In this document: positions 20,884-32,361 of the stretch, piece after piece | How the letters are laid out: the number at the start of each line of letters is the position of its first letter | Position numbering within the stretch: position 1 is the first letter of the stretch | Assembly: GCF_022539505.1 (NCBI RefSeq) | Contig: NC_061510.1 | Coordinates: forward strand, 38,031,047-38,095,046 | DNA: 64,000 bases | Direction of reading: 5' to 3' | Source of the DNA: Lolium rigidum | Taxonomy: Eukaryota; Streptophyta; Magnoliopsida; Poales; Poaceae | Notes under the pieces: generated by a model | The model's input: the letters and a program-made list of their open reading frames with translations, nothing else | Databases searched by the model: none | What the model was told of the DNA's origin: nothing | Made by a program: the position numbers and the translations under genes

Positions 20884-23800
20884 TGTCAACACCCGGATTT
20901 TTAAGTCCAGATGCCTATTATGCCGTACATCGCAATCCCTGGAATAATGTTTTTGCGAGACATAATAGTAAGTAGCATAGAGTCATAATTTATTACAACA
21001 CATATTGTCTTACAACCATAGATCACATGATCCAATATTACACGAATATATTGTTCAACATCACAAATAGTAGCGGAAGCGAAGTAGTAGTGGACTATCT
21101 ATTCCACGAGGCAACGCTTGACGTTAGAAGACGATCCTAGTTATCGTAGACGTCCCGTTGTCCATCCTCCCGATATCGGTGCTCTCCTTCATAGTCCGGC
21201 ATTTGAATAGCCGGGGCAAAGCCATGAGTACTTTAAAGTACTCGCAAACTAACACTAGAATAATTACTTATTAAGTGTATTAAGGGGGTGCTAAGCTCTA
21301 GGTTTATTTGCATAAAGCCACGTTTTAGTTTGATAAACATTTAGTAAAGCCTTATCATGTGCTAGACTAACTCAAGTGGGAACATTAGTGTCATTCCCAC
21401 AACTCATATTTATTCACCTCAATATCACCTTTCAAGTCACCATCCCTTTTTAAGATCAAAACTTATGATAACGGAGATAGTATGGCCTTTCCAATCGTCC
21501 TTAACCGTGGACACGACTATTCGAATAGGTTTAACACTCTGCAGAGGTTGTACTCTTGTCCCACAACTTTTGATTACATCCGTCGAGGATAACCCCGAAT
21601 CATCGTAACACAGTACGCGGATCATCAACCATAACCTTTCACTTATATATTCTAGTATGAGCACCTCTCCCCATGAGCTTGGCCTCCCGGTGAAAACCGC
21701 AGTCAACCCGGGAACTGCACAGGGCTTGGGCCGTACATTCACCTCATATTAACCTCATTCCACACTTAACGGAGGCAGCCTCGGCGTAACCCCTATGATG
21801 CTTGTTAGAGGGAACCCATACTAAAATACACAAGTTTCTAGTTAAGCCCTACCCATAATCAGGTATTGTGGGGGTACTTGTATAATTGGAAGGGTATCGC
21901 ATTCAAACCCAATCATCAATTTTATCAAAAATCACCATCTTCTCTTGTTCACATCCACCTCCACTTTACTTTCTTTCAAAGTCATTTCACTTCACCATGT
22001 TCCCATCTAGAGTAGTCAATTTTAATTGATTAGCACTAGCAACTATATGAGGGGTGCTATCTAACTTTGAGTTGTACTAATCTAAATCCAAGTATTGCTC
22101 TACTCTAGACCAAATGAATCATAGATCAAAAAGTACTTTGAAATAAATAAGCAAAAGTAAATGTAAGTAAAAAAAACATGGGATAGGTAATACATAAAAG
22201 TAAAGTGTGATGGTGCCTTTGCTCTTGTAGAGCTAAGCACTTGTGTTTAGCAAGGGTTAGCTTGCCTTGAGCTGAGTAGTTATCGAAGTTCTCTTCTTCT
22301 TCCTGAGAGTAGGCCTCCTCCTCTTGGTATTCCTCGTTACTAGCGTCTATATACGAATACGAGGTATAAATACTAAACCAAACTCACATACTAAACTAGA
22401 AACACTCAAATAGTTCACTCACTAATCCTATCATCAATCAAACATGGCATGGTGGATTATTTGATGAGTTCTTATATAAGAGAAAATAATTTCCTCTCAT
22501 TATTCTTATTCTTAAATTTGGTATTTAGATCCTTAGAGAATTTAATGTCTTCTCCTTGTCTCTTATTAAGATTTAATCTCTTCATATAATAATAAGGTAT
22601 GAAATATAGGTTGATCCAAGTCAACATTCCATATCTATTATATGTGAGTACAATTTAATTGAAGTGCTATACTTCACCAAGTTCTAATACTACATTTAAA
22701 TGAATTTAAATCTCTAAGTAATAATTATCAGGGGTTCATTAGCCTAAGTCATTTCCCCTGGTCATATTACTTAGGACCAAGATTTAAATGAGAGGGTAGC
22801 TCTCATATTACTTATTGAATTTGAATTCAAGTTTAGTTGCACTAGAATTGACTACATAGCTATTTTATTTGATCTAGTCCATGATCATACAAATAACATG
22901 TCTATATTATTGCATAATCAATTAGAGGACATCATTTGTGATTTATTAGAATTGGAATCAATTCATAATCTATTCTGGTTAAATTTTAAATAAAGTTTGA
23001 ATGTGCAAAAGTCCCTGTCTTGTCTTTTTTATCAAATTAAATCTACTACGAATTTGGAGGTGGGACCAGTGGCATTTTTTAGATAATTTCATGGGCTTTC
23101 CAACGGTATAAAGTTTGCTAAATTTGGTTTGGCAGATTTCAAATTATTCAAAATTTACTAAACCATCTGCAGCACATTTGAAATAAGTTTAAATCTAAAT
23201 TTGAATCGTGGGCTTAGGCGGGAAACCATAATGGGCCGAAACAGGAATTAATTTCACTGCGCAGCCCAACACGCATCTGGTGCGCTTGGGCCGCACTGAC
23301 GAGGTGGGGGCCACCTGTCGGCGACACTTAACACTGCGAATCGGTACGAGGGATCTAAACCGTAGGATTAGAAATGAGATCGACGGCGTGTGAGCGTCGT
23401 CGTCTCCGGCGAGAGGCGAGCTCACTGGCGGCGAGCCTAGGGGGTCGGGGAGCCTACCAGGCCGTTGCAGGTGTCTGGCAGCGTGCTCGGGGAAGTGGTT
23501 GTCGACGAGGAACAGCCTGGTGCAGCGGCGGCGCTCGGGGAGGCTCCAATCGAAGCAGAGCTTCCGCGAGCTCCGGCGGTCTTGAGCTCGCAATTCGAGC
23601 GTCTCCGGCGACGACTGGTGAAATTGATGGTTGGAGGTGGCTCAGTGAGGAGAGGGGAGTGAATGGTGTGAGGAATGGAGGAGCCGATCGCCTCTATTTA
23701 TAGGGTCGAGGGTTGGCCGCGGGGTGCTGAGAAGGAACGGCCATGGCGCGGCTCCCGTGGCGGGCGAAAGGGCAAGGCGAGGACTGCTACGGCTAGCTGG

Positions 23801-25146
23801 TGTCCCGGAGATGCTCAACCTGTATCGAGACGGAGAAAAGGGCGATGGGAGAGCTCGAGCGCTTGCAGGGTCTGTGGCGCGGCGTGCGGCATTAAAGTGG
23901 GGAGGACGACGGCGACGGAGCAGGGGCAGGCTAGGGATGATGTCTGGCGTGTAGAGGGCGGGGAGGCGATGCTCGACGCAGGCGTAGCTTGGCCAGAGGA
24001 GGACGGAGGTGCTCGAGCGCGTAGTGTCCTGGCGATGCCAGAGCGCGGTCACCGCGCGTGCTGGCACGTCCTGGCCAACTTTGGGCGCGCGCGTTCTGGC
24101 CAATGCCAAGGCTTGGCGATGCTGGGCTGCGTACGGTGAGATGCCTGGTGATGCCAAGATGCTCTGGGACAAGGAGAAGAGTTGAGAGGAGGGCTAGCGA
24201 GAGGGATGCCAAAGTTGGCCGGGTGTGCTTGACATGGAAGCTTTCTCTCACTTTTCCACTTTAACCAGCCATGGCAAGTACTGGACTAGAGGCAGGGATC
24301 ATAGAGAGGGCTGATGATCACAAGGTAGAGCTGGTTTAGGCAAGAAACCACTGGATAAAAGAGTGTAACACAATTTGGAAATGATGCCTGCCAAGTGTTT
24401 GTTAAAATGGCCGCATGAACTTTTTGTTTGAATTTTGGTTTTCTTTTTGGTGGATCTCATTTATATAATTAATGTGTTGGATTGGTGGTGGTTTTGCTCA
24501 ATTTGGAGTTGTTTTGCAAAATGGCAAAAGTGACATGATCTTCTCTTTATTTCAGCATCCCTACTTGTCACCTTGCTACTGGTCAACCTAATCAACTCTA
24601 GCCATGGTGGTCAACATCAAAGTTACTCATATTGACATGGTCTTGGATGACCTAGCTTTGGTTGACCAAGTTTAGTTTAAGAGTTGAGAGAACCAGAGGG
24701 GTAAAGTAGTGAAGAAAATAATTTTGGGCCATATGACCATTATCATATGTATGAAGAAATTTTGATTTCCTTGTGTTTGATTCTTGATCCAAGGGTGCAA
24801 TTGTGTTAGTTTATCATATTAAAGTATTTTACAAGCAAGGGGGCAAGCAATTATGGCCTAGGGTGAAGATTTGCAATTTGGCATATTGTGTATGTAAGTG
24901 AAATATGGGTTTTTCCCATTTTCTTCATTTCTTCTCAAACTAGGGTTTGATAATCTTTGTTAGGGTTCAAATAGCAATTGATAATCATACTAACACTCAT
25001 CATGGCAATTGCACAAAAGAAAATCACTCAAAAGCATGAATCTATATGTGGCACTATATGCATAGAAAAAGTTTTTGTTAATTGCAAATTTTGAGTTTGG
25101 GAAATTTTCTTTCTTGTTGATTGTTGTGGAAACTTGGGATGTTACA
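20884..25146 (-). repeat. 5' LTR of the gag-only element (4263 bp)
   Basis: Same ends as the left copy. By eye the two LTRs differ by roughly one to a few percent, with scattered substitutions and small indels (several clustered near 21120-21200). That implies a moderately young insertion; an alignment is needed for a value. Confidence 0.92.
23695..23702 (-). promoter_or_regulatory. TATA box in the 5' LTR
   Basis: The minus strand reads CCCTATAAATAGAGG. Transcription would begin about 30 bp downstream, near 23665, leaving roughly 2.8 kb of R plus U5 before the PBS, an unusually long leader. Confidence 0.6.
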
Positions 25147-27051
25147 TCAAACTATGATTGGCACCGAGGTGGCAGCGGTGTTCCTGAAACGTCGAGTCCA
25201 ACCAGTCACGGCCAGAGTTCATCCGATGTGGTTGTATTCGGGTCCGAAGGATGAAACCAGGATAAATATTGCTGAACTGTCGGAAAAGGAGCTGCTTGAT
25301 GAAGTCCGTGGCCTTACTCTCTTTAGCCAGGAAGACTCGATCCCATTGATATCTTCTTATACTCCCCTTGATGCCGATCATCTACCGTCAGAGGTAATTT
25401 TCCTTCTCATACCCTTATTATGCTGTTTCCACTTAGTCGACATAATTACTATTGTTCTTATTTGTTCTTTTCTTCGACAGATCCCCATAGTTTCTGGAAA
25501 CTTGCATGATTCGCCGAATGATACCTCTGAAGGAAGAGGCTCCTCGGTCCCTGTTGATTTTCATACTGTCGAACACACAAGCCCAGAGAGAAAACACGAT
25601 GATCCGATAGATTCTGAAGTTTGCCACACCGATCTTCCTTCCTCAGCCGATGAAGCTTGCGACACAGAGGGTTCAGTGCGTGATGATGACGCTGATCGTA
25701 ATGCCTTTGTTAATGCATCTGTGGAGGAGACCAGAGCTTCACCCGTGAAGAGATCAACCGGCGGCTTCGCCGATGAAGACGATCTCTTCGATATGTAAGC
25801 GCCTTCATCCCTAAATTCATATTTCGTCCTTTATTTCTCGTATTTCTTTCATAACTTTTTGTCAGTCACTTCCTTTCGCAGTGACGAAGGTTTCATTGAG
25901 CCTCCGCCTAAGAAAGCCAAATCTGGCGCTGCTCCTCTGGATGTCGCGGCTTCCGAAGCTTCGGCTCCTAAGGTAGCCCCCGCGGCCCAGGTATCGACTG
26001 CTTCCTCCCTTTCCAAGGGAAAGATGTTCCTTCAACTGCTGCCGCCACGACTCCTCCTTCTGTAAGTCTTTTTGATTACAACGCAAATTTCCTGGAGTGT
26101 GCCTTGTCTAATGATTCTTTGTCAAACATCCTTCTTCCTTAAGGACCTGCGGGGTGTTATATCCTCTTTGGAGGCCTTCGCTTCCCAATTCACTTCTCTG
26201 GAGGCAGACAAGGTTCGACTGCAAAAGGAAGTTAAATCTTCTTCCTCAAAGTTGGATGGCGCAGTCAAGATAGCTGCCGAAGCTCGCCAAGAAGTCGACT
26301 CCCTGAAAGAGGAACTGGGCAAGCTGAAGAAAAAGCTGAAGGAAGAGGAGGCGTCTAGGCTGGCTGCCGAGGCTCGGGCAGCTGAAAAAAATGAACTCCT
26401 TCGCCAGTCTTCCTTGGCTTTGCTTGGTAATATCTCTTATACCTCTCTGTCAATTATTGCACTTACGAATTCGATCTTTTGTCAGTGATCTTTTCCATTT
26501 TATTCCTTTGCAGAAGCCGCCAACATCCCTGCCAATGCCTTGGACAAAATTCCAAACAACTCTCCGGCAAACGGTGTATCGATGACTCTCGCCTCCCACC
26601 AGCTTACGAGGGAGCTTCTTGAAAAAGGAAAAGGTGCCATGGCGCGGATGCACTCGATGATCTTCCCCTAGATCAGTCAAGACAAAACTCTGGGGCAGTT
26701 GATCGACGCCTTCGCAGTTGACACCAAGGAGGTTATCGAGGTATTCAAACGCACTTCGCGTACCTATGGTGCCCTCCTTGCCTTCCAACTTATGATGGGT
26801 CACGGCTTTAAGGCCGACATCGAAGAAATGTCTAAGGAGCTGCCGAAAGAGCAGGATGGGCGGTTTGTTGATTTAAGCATCTTCAAGACATCAGCTCTTA
26901 AATGTGCACGCCAGCTCCTCGAAGTGGTTTCATCGAGAAAGACATCAGCTGGCCCTAGTTTATCGACTCAGACCCAAGCCCTTTGAATTTTGTAACAATC
27001 TTTTATTCGAGCTGATGTGAAACAATGTTCTGTTGGATAACTTCTGCATGT

Positions 27052-27125
27052 AATAAACTTTGTGCTAGCAATGTTGCTAGCACACTCTTGTTATGATATT
27101 TTCACTTGCATTCTCCCGATGGGAG
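27052..27125 (+). other. Poly-A signal and 11-bp palindrome after the antisense gene
   Basis: AATAAA at 27052-27057 is followed at once by a perfect 11-bp inverted repeat with a 2-nt loop (27061-27084, TGTGCTAGCAA / TTGCTAGCACA). The CTCCCGATGGGAG hairpin then recurs at 27113-27125. Together these suggest a 3'-end processing region for the antisense transcript. Confidence 0.6.
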
Positions 27126-27183
27126 TACCTTCTGGTGTTGATGCGAACCGATCTGTCATGCCTTTGACGCTTTTCCTTGCAGG

Positions 27184-27574
27184 TGTTCCCAGTGCCTGCA
27201 TTTGTTGACGATTCTTCGGGTGCTATTTATGAACATGATCGAGTCCAACGTATGAAGGATCGGATCGCTCAGTTGGAAAAGGATCTACGCAGCACCTATG
27301 CCTTGGCTGCTATCATCAAGAAGAAGGGCGAGATTGCGGCCGAAGTAGAGCAGTACGCTCTTACTGAACTGCAAAAAGCCACCGAAAGTTTGAACTGTAA
27401 GTTCCCTGGTCCTTGCACTCATTTCTCTTTTCTCCACAACGCATTGTCTGATCCTCTATTGATTCCTTTGCCAGTCATAGCTCTGAACCGTGCTGAAGAG
27501 AACAAGCGGATTCACGAACGCGTGAACGCATTAACCCAGCTGTCATCAGCTGACGAAATTTTCTGGAGGGAGCA
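27184..27574 (+). pseudogene. Second antisense coding region, coiled-coil protein, truncated
   Basis: One exon runs to 27396 (about DRVQRMKDRIAQLEKDLRS ... LQKATESLN) and continues after an 78-bp GT-AG intron (27397-27474) as FIALNRAEENKRIHERVNAL. The exon start is uncertain; TTGCAG at 27176-27181 is a candidate acceptor, so it could be a further exon of the preceding gene or a separate frame. The peptide is a Lys/Glu-rich coiled coil without catalytic motifs. It is cut after WREH by the LTR starting at 27575. Confidence 0.6.
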
Positions 27575-29281
27575 TGATGTCTACGGGAGCTTCTATTCTT
27601 GTAGACAGTGTTGGGCCTCCAAGAGCAGAGGTTTGTAGAACAGCAGCAAGTTTCCCTTAAGTGGATCACCCAAGGTTTATCGATCTCAGAGAGGAAGAGG
27701 TCAAAGATATCCCTCTCATGCAACCCCGCAACCACAAAGCAAGAAGTCTCTTGTGTCCCCAACACACCTAATAGGTGCACTAGTTCGGCGAAGAGATAGT
27801 GAAATACAGGTGGTATGAATAAGTAGTAGCAACGGCACCGGAAAAGTGCTTTGCCCAGGACGAGTAAACAAGCGAGTAGTAACGCAAGCAGTAGTAACGC
27901 TAGAGAAACGAGTAAACAAGCAACGACAAGCGATATTTAGGAACAAGGCCTAGGGATTAGACTTTCACTAGTGGACACTCTCAACATTGATCACATAACG
28001 AATAGATAAATGCATACTCTACACTCTTGTTGGATGATGAACACATTGCGTAGGATTACACGAACCCTCAATGCTGGAGTTAACAAGCTCCACAATAATG
28101 CTCATATTTTAGTAACCTTTAGTGTAAGATAGATCAAAAGACTAAACCAAGTACTAGCATAGCATGCACACTCGTCACCTTCATGCATATGTAGGAGGAA
28201 TAGATCACATCAATATTATCATAGCAATAGTTAACTTTGCAATCTACAAGAGATCATGATCATAGCATAAACCAAGTACTAACACGGTGCACACACTCGT
28301 CACCTTTGCACACGTGCAGGAGGAATAAAACTACTTTAATAACATTGCTAGAGTAGCACATAGATAAATTGTGATACAAAACACATTGCAATCATAAAGA
28401 GATATAAATAAGCACCTCACTATGCCATTCAACGAGTGAATAAGTATTCTGTGAAATATAGCCTAAGAGACCCACACGGTGCACACACTCGTCACCTTTA
28501 CACACGTGGGACAAGGAGTCTCCGGAGATCACATAAGTAAAACTCACTTGACTAGCATAGTGACATCTAGATTACAAGCATCATCATATGAATCTCAATC
28601 ATGTAAGGCAGCTCATGAGATTATTGTATTGAAGCACATAGGAGAGAGATGAACCACATAGCTACCGGTACAGCCCCGAGCCTCGATGGAGAACTACTCC
28701 CTCCTCATGGGAGCAGCAGCGGTGATGAAGATGGCGGTGGAGATGGCAGCGGTGTCGATGGAGAAGCCTTCCGGGGGCACTTCCCCGCTCCGGCAGGGTG
28801 CCGGAATAGAGACTCCTGTCCCCCAGATCTTGGCTTCGCGATGGCGGCGGCTCTGGAAGGTTTTCCGTATCGTGGTTCTTCGCCTCAGGGGTTTCGCGAC
28901 GGAGGCTTTAAGTAGGCGGAACGGCAGAGTCGGGGGGCTGACGGGGTGGCCACACCATATGGCGGCGCGGCCAGGGCCTGGGCCGCGCCGGCCTATGGTC
29001 TGGGGGCCCAGTGCCCCTCCTCTGGTCCTTCCCGGGTGTTCTGGATGCTTCCGATGAAAATAGGAACCTGGGTCTTGATTTCGTCCGATTCCGAGAATAT
29101 TTCGTTACTAGGATTTCGAAACCAAAAACAGCGAAAACAGGAACCGGCACTTCGGCATCTTGTTAATAGGTTAGTTCCAGAAAATGCACGAATATGACAT
29201 AAAGTGTGCATAAAACATGTAGGTATCATCAATAATATGGCATGGAACATAAGAAATTATCGATATGTCGGAGACGTATCA
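27575..29281 (-). repeat. 3' LTR of the Athila-like element (1707 bp)
   Basis: Plus-strand start TGATGTCTACGGGAGC, end GGAGACGTATCA. The first 530 bp match 34605-35138 almost perfectly, for example the segments GGTTTATCGATCTC and ACACTCTTGTTGGATGATG. It contains short repeats of ACACTCGTCACCTTTGCACACG. Confidence 0.9.
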
Positions 29282-31728
29282 AGCATCCCCAAGCTTAGTT
29301 CTGCTCGTCCCGAGCAGGTAAAACGATAACAAAGATAATTTCTGAAGTGACATGCCATCATAACCTTGATCATACTATTTGTAAACATATGTAATGAATG
29401 CAGCGATCAAAACAATGGTAATGTCATGAGTAAACAAGTGAATCATAAAGCAAAGACTTTTCATGAATAGTACTTCAAGACAAGTATTAATAAGTCTTGC
29501 ATAAGAGTTAACTCATAAAGCAATAAATCAAAGTAAAGGTATTGAAGCAACACAAAGGAAGATTAAGTTTCAGCGGTTGCTTTCAACTTGTAACATGTAT
29601 ATCTCATGGATAATTGTCAACATAGAGTAATATAACAAGTACAATATGCAAGTATGTAGGAATCAATGCACAGTTCACACAAGTGTTTGCTTCTTGAGGT
29701 GGAGAGAGATAGGTGAACTGACTCAACATAAAAGTAAAAGAATGGTCCTTCAAAGAGGAAAGCATCGATTGCTATATTTGTGCTAGAGCTTTGGTTTTGA
29801 AAACATAAAGAGAGCATAAAAGTAAGATTTTGAGAGGTGTTTGTTGTTGTCAACGAATGGTAGTGGGTACTCTAACTACCTCATCAACCAGACTTTCAAG
29901 AGCGGCTCCCATGAAGGACGTTATCTCTACCAGCAAGGTAGATCATCCCTCTTCTCTTTTGTTTACACATGTACTTTAGTTTAGTTTTTTCTTTATTTAT
30001 GGATGACACTCCTCCCAACCTTTTGCTTACACAAGCCATGGCTAACCGAATCCTCGGGTGCCTTCCCACAATCACATACCATGAAGGAGTGTCTATTTGC
30101 AAAATTAAGTTGCTTACTGATGAATCGAGCAAAACATGTGAAGAGAATTATTAATGCAAGTTAATTAATCGGGCTGGGAACCCCATTGCCAGCTCTTTTT
30201 GCAAAATTATTGGATAAGCGGATGAAGCCACTAGTCCATTGTGAAAGTCCGTCGAAGTAAATGACAAGATCGAAAGATAAAACACCACATACTTCCTCAT
30301 GAGCTATAAAACATTGACACAAATAAGAGGTGATAAATTTTGAATTATTTAAAGGTAGCACTCAAGCAATTTACTTTGGAATGGCGGAGAAATACCATGT
30401 AGTAGGTAGGTATGGTGGACACAAATGGCATAGTGCTTGGCTCAAGGATTTTGGATGCATGAGAAGTATTCCCTCTCGATACAAGGTTTAGGCTAGCAAG
30501 GTTATTTGAAACAAACACAAGGATGAACCGGTGCAGCAAAACTCACATAAAAGACATATTGTAAACATTATAAGACTCTACACCGTCTTCCTTGTTGTTC
30601 AAAACTCAATACTAGATATTATCTAGACTCTAGAGAAACCAAATATGCAAACCAAATTAGCAAGTCTGTAAGTGTTTCTTCATTAATGGGTGCAAAGTAT
30701 ATGATGCAAGAGCTTAAACATGAGCACAACAATTGCCAAGTATCACATTATCCAAGACATTATAGCAATTTACTACATGTAGCATTTTCCGTTTCCAACC
30801 ATATAAAAATGAACGAAGCAGTTTTAACCTTCGCCATGAACACTAAAAGATAAAGAGAAGAACACATGTGTTCATATGAACCAGCGGAGCGTGTCTCTCT
30901 CCCACACAAGCATTTATTCAAACAAAAACAAAAACAAAAGCACACAGACGCTCCAAGTAAAGTACATAAGATGTGGCCGAATAAAAATATAGTTTCAAGA
31001 GAAGGAACCTGATAATTTGTCGATGAAGAAGGGGATGCCTTGGGCATCCCCAAGCTTAGACGCTTGAGTCTTCTTAGAATATGCAGGGGTGAACCACCGG
31101 GGCATCCTAAGCTTAGAGCTTTCACACTCCTTGATCATATTGCATCATACTCCTCTCTTGATCCTTGAAAACTTCCTCCACACCAAACTCGAAACAACTC
31201 ATTAGAGGGTTAGTGCACAATAAAAATTAACATGTTCAGAGGTGACACAATCATTCTTAACACTTCTGGACATTGCATAAAGCTACTGGACATTAATGGA
31301 TCAAAGAAATTCATCCAACATAGCAAAAGAGGCAATGCGAAATAAAAAGGCAGAATCTGTCAAAACAGAACAGTCCGTAAAGATGGATTTTATTAGGCCA
31401 CCAGACTTGCTCAAATGAAAATGCTCAAATTGAATGAAAGTTGCGTACATATCTGAGGATCATGCACGTAAATTGGCATAATTTTCTGAGTTACCTACAG
31501 AGAATTAGACCCAGATTCGTGACAGCAAAGAAATCTGGAACTGCGCAGTAATCCAAATCTAGTATTTACTTTACTATCAAAGACTTTACTTGGCACAACA
31601 AAACATAAAACTAAGATAAGGAGAGGTTGCTACAGTAGTAAACAACTTCCAAGACACAAATATAAAACAAAGTACTGTAGCAAAATAACACATGGGTTAT
31701 CTCCCAAGAAGTTCTTTCTTTATAGCCA
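29282..31728 (-). other. PPT and long noncoding 3' region of the Athila-like element
   Basis: The PPT-like CTAAGCTTGGGGATGCT (minus strand) directly borders the LTR. The next 2.4 kb has no supported frame but is clearly related, in opposite orientation, to 60580-63179. Two more TAAGCTT-containing copies of the PPT word occur at 31047-31060 and 31105-31117, with a 9-bp hairpin at 31031-31051. Confidence 0.75.
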
Positions 31729-32361
31729 TTAAGATGGGCTCAGCAGCTTTAATGTTGCGCTCGCAAGAAATAGTATCTGGAGCAAAAAGAGAGCATCAAG
31801 AAGCAAATCCAAAACACATTTAAGTCTAACATGCTTCCTATGAAGAGGAGTCTTGTACACAAATGAATTCATGAAGAACAAAGTGACAAGCATAAGAGGA
31901 TAAAACACGAGTAACTCCAAGATTCTCAACATAAAGAGGGGAAACTTAATATTATTGAAATGCATATAACCATCTTTCCCTCTCTCAGTAGCATCATTGA
32001 TGAAATCCACAATATACCCATCACTTAAAACATTCTTATCATGGTTCATATGCATAGAAGTATCATTAAATTTGGCATAAGAAGAGTTATTCTCATTAAT
32101 AGTAATTGGAGTAAGATTATTATCAAGAATTTGAACATGGTAAACAAATTGCATATTAAGGGAATTGTTTTTAGTAATCCAATCATGACTATGACAAGTT
32201 TCATAAGGATAGTTAGAACCTATATCATAGCATTCTTTATAATAATCATCGGAGATCGGGGCACGAGTGTCATCATAGGAAATAGAATAGTTATCTTTCA
32301 CGATCGGTTTATCTCGTGTCCACACCATCATTGTTATTAGAAGGAGATGTATCAAGAACAT
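31729..32361 (-). pseudogene. 210-aa hydrophobic-ended frame after gag
   Basis: This frame overlaps the end of the preceding one by 53 bp. Near the overlap one frame reads GVDTR-stop and the other TRDKPIVKDN, so a one-base change probably split a single longer protein. It carries several N-x-S/T sequons (about residues 65-99) and two hydrophobic segments (about 141-168 and 183-204). That outline resembles an env-like protein, which Athila elements often carry downstream, but no diagnostic motif supports the call. It could simply be the C-terminus of the non-autonomous Gag. Confidence 0.5.

Larger units (their letters stand above)
14349..25146 (-). mobile_element. Complete gag-only LTR retrotransposon (TR-GAG/LARD-like), 10.8 kb
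   Basis: Two direct LTRs of about 4.26 kb (14349-18612 and 20884-25146) bracket a 2.27-kb interior. The target duplication TCAAA is at 14344-14348 and 25147-25151. A tRNA-iMet-type PBS next to the right LTR and a polypurine tract next to the left LTR show that it lies on the minus strand. The interior holds a 157-aa ORF and a gag but no protease, reverse transcriptase or integrase, so movement would have needed enzymes from another element. The Gag looks chromovirus (Tekay/RIRE3)-like. It sits inside the antisense gene of the third Tat element. Confidence 0.93.
13568..26986 (+). pseudogene. Antisense spliced gene of a Tat element ('putative gypsy type transposon' protein)
   Basis: Starts at ATG 13568 (MVKKKNLTAAASS) and runs to 14348, where a 10.8-kb insertion sits in the first exon; the frame resumes at 25152 after removal of one TCAAA copy. 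Exon ends with GT-AG borders are visible: introns 25394-25480, 25795-25881, 26062-26143 and 26427-26513. The stop is TGA 26984-26986, with AATAAA at 27052-27057. The N-terminal domain (FLYRGLSLPAHEF, GLWKKIFYVKRY, WRLKWFYVKD) is the family called putative gypsy type transposon (Transposase_28). A Lys/Glu-rich coiled coil follows in the fourth exon, then a helical domain (EVFKRTSRTYGALLAFQLMM). A one-base deletion near 26020 and an in-frame TAG at 26669-26671 show that it is dead even without the insertion. Function of the family is unknown. Confidence 0.8.
12018..27574 (-). mobile_element. Third Tat-like Gypsy element, inverted, with antisense spliced gene
   Basis: Its 3' LTR (12018-12559) reads TGACGTGGGCATTACCC...CCTCGACA on the minus strand. 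A G-rich polypurine tract (minus strand, 12560-12573) borders it, so the element's 3' end is on the left. The internal part contains hairpin repeats and a plus-strand gene in antisense to the element. This matches the antisense ORF located between pol and the 3' LTR in grass Tat elements such as maize Grande. The element is interrupted by a gag-only element (14349-25146) and cut at 27574 by an Athila-like insertion, so pol and the 5' LTR are missing. Confidence 0.75.

Noticed and set aside
14349..25146. Two 4.26-kb near-identical blocks as a segmental duplication or assembly duplication
   Set aside because: TG/CA ends, PBS and PPT at the right places and a TCAAA target duplication show they are LTRs of one element.
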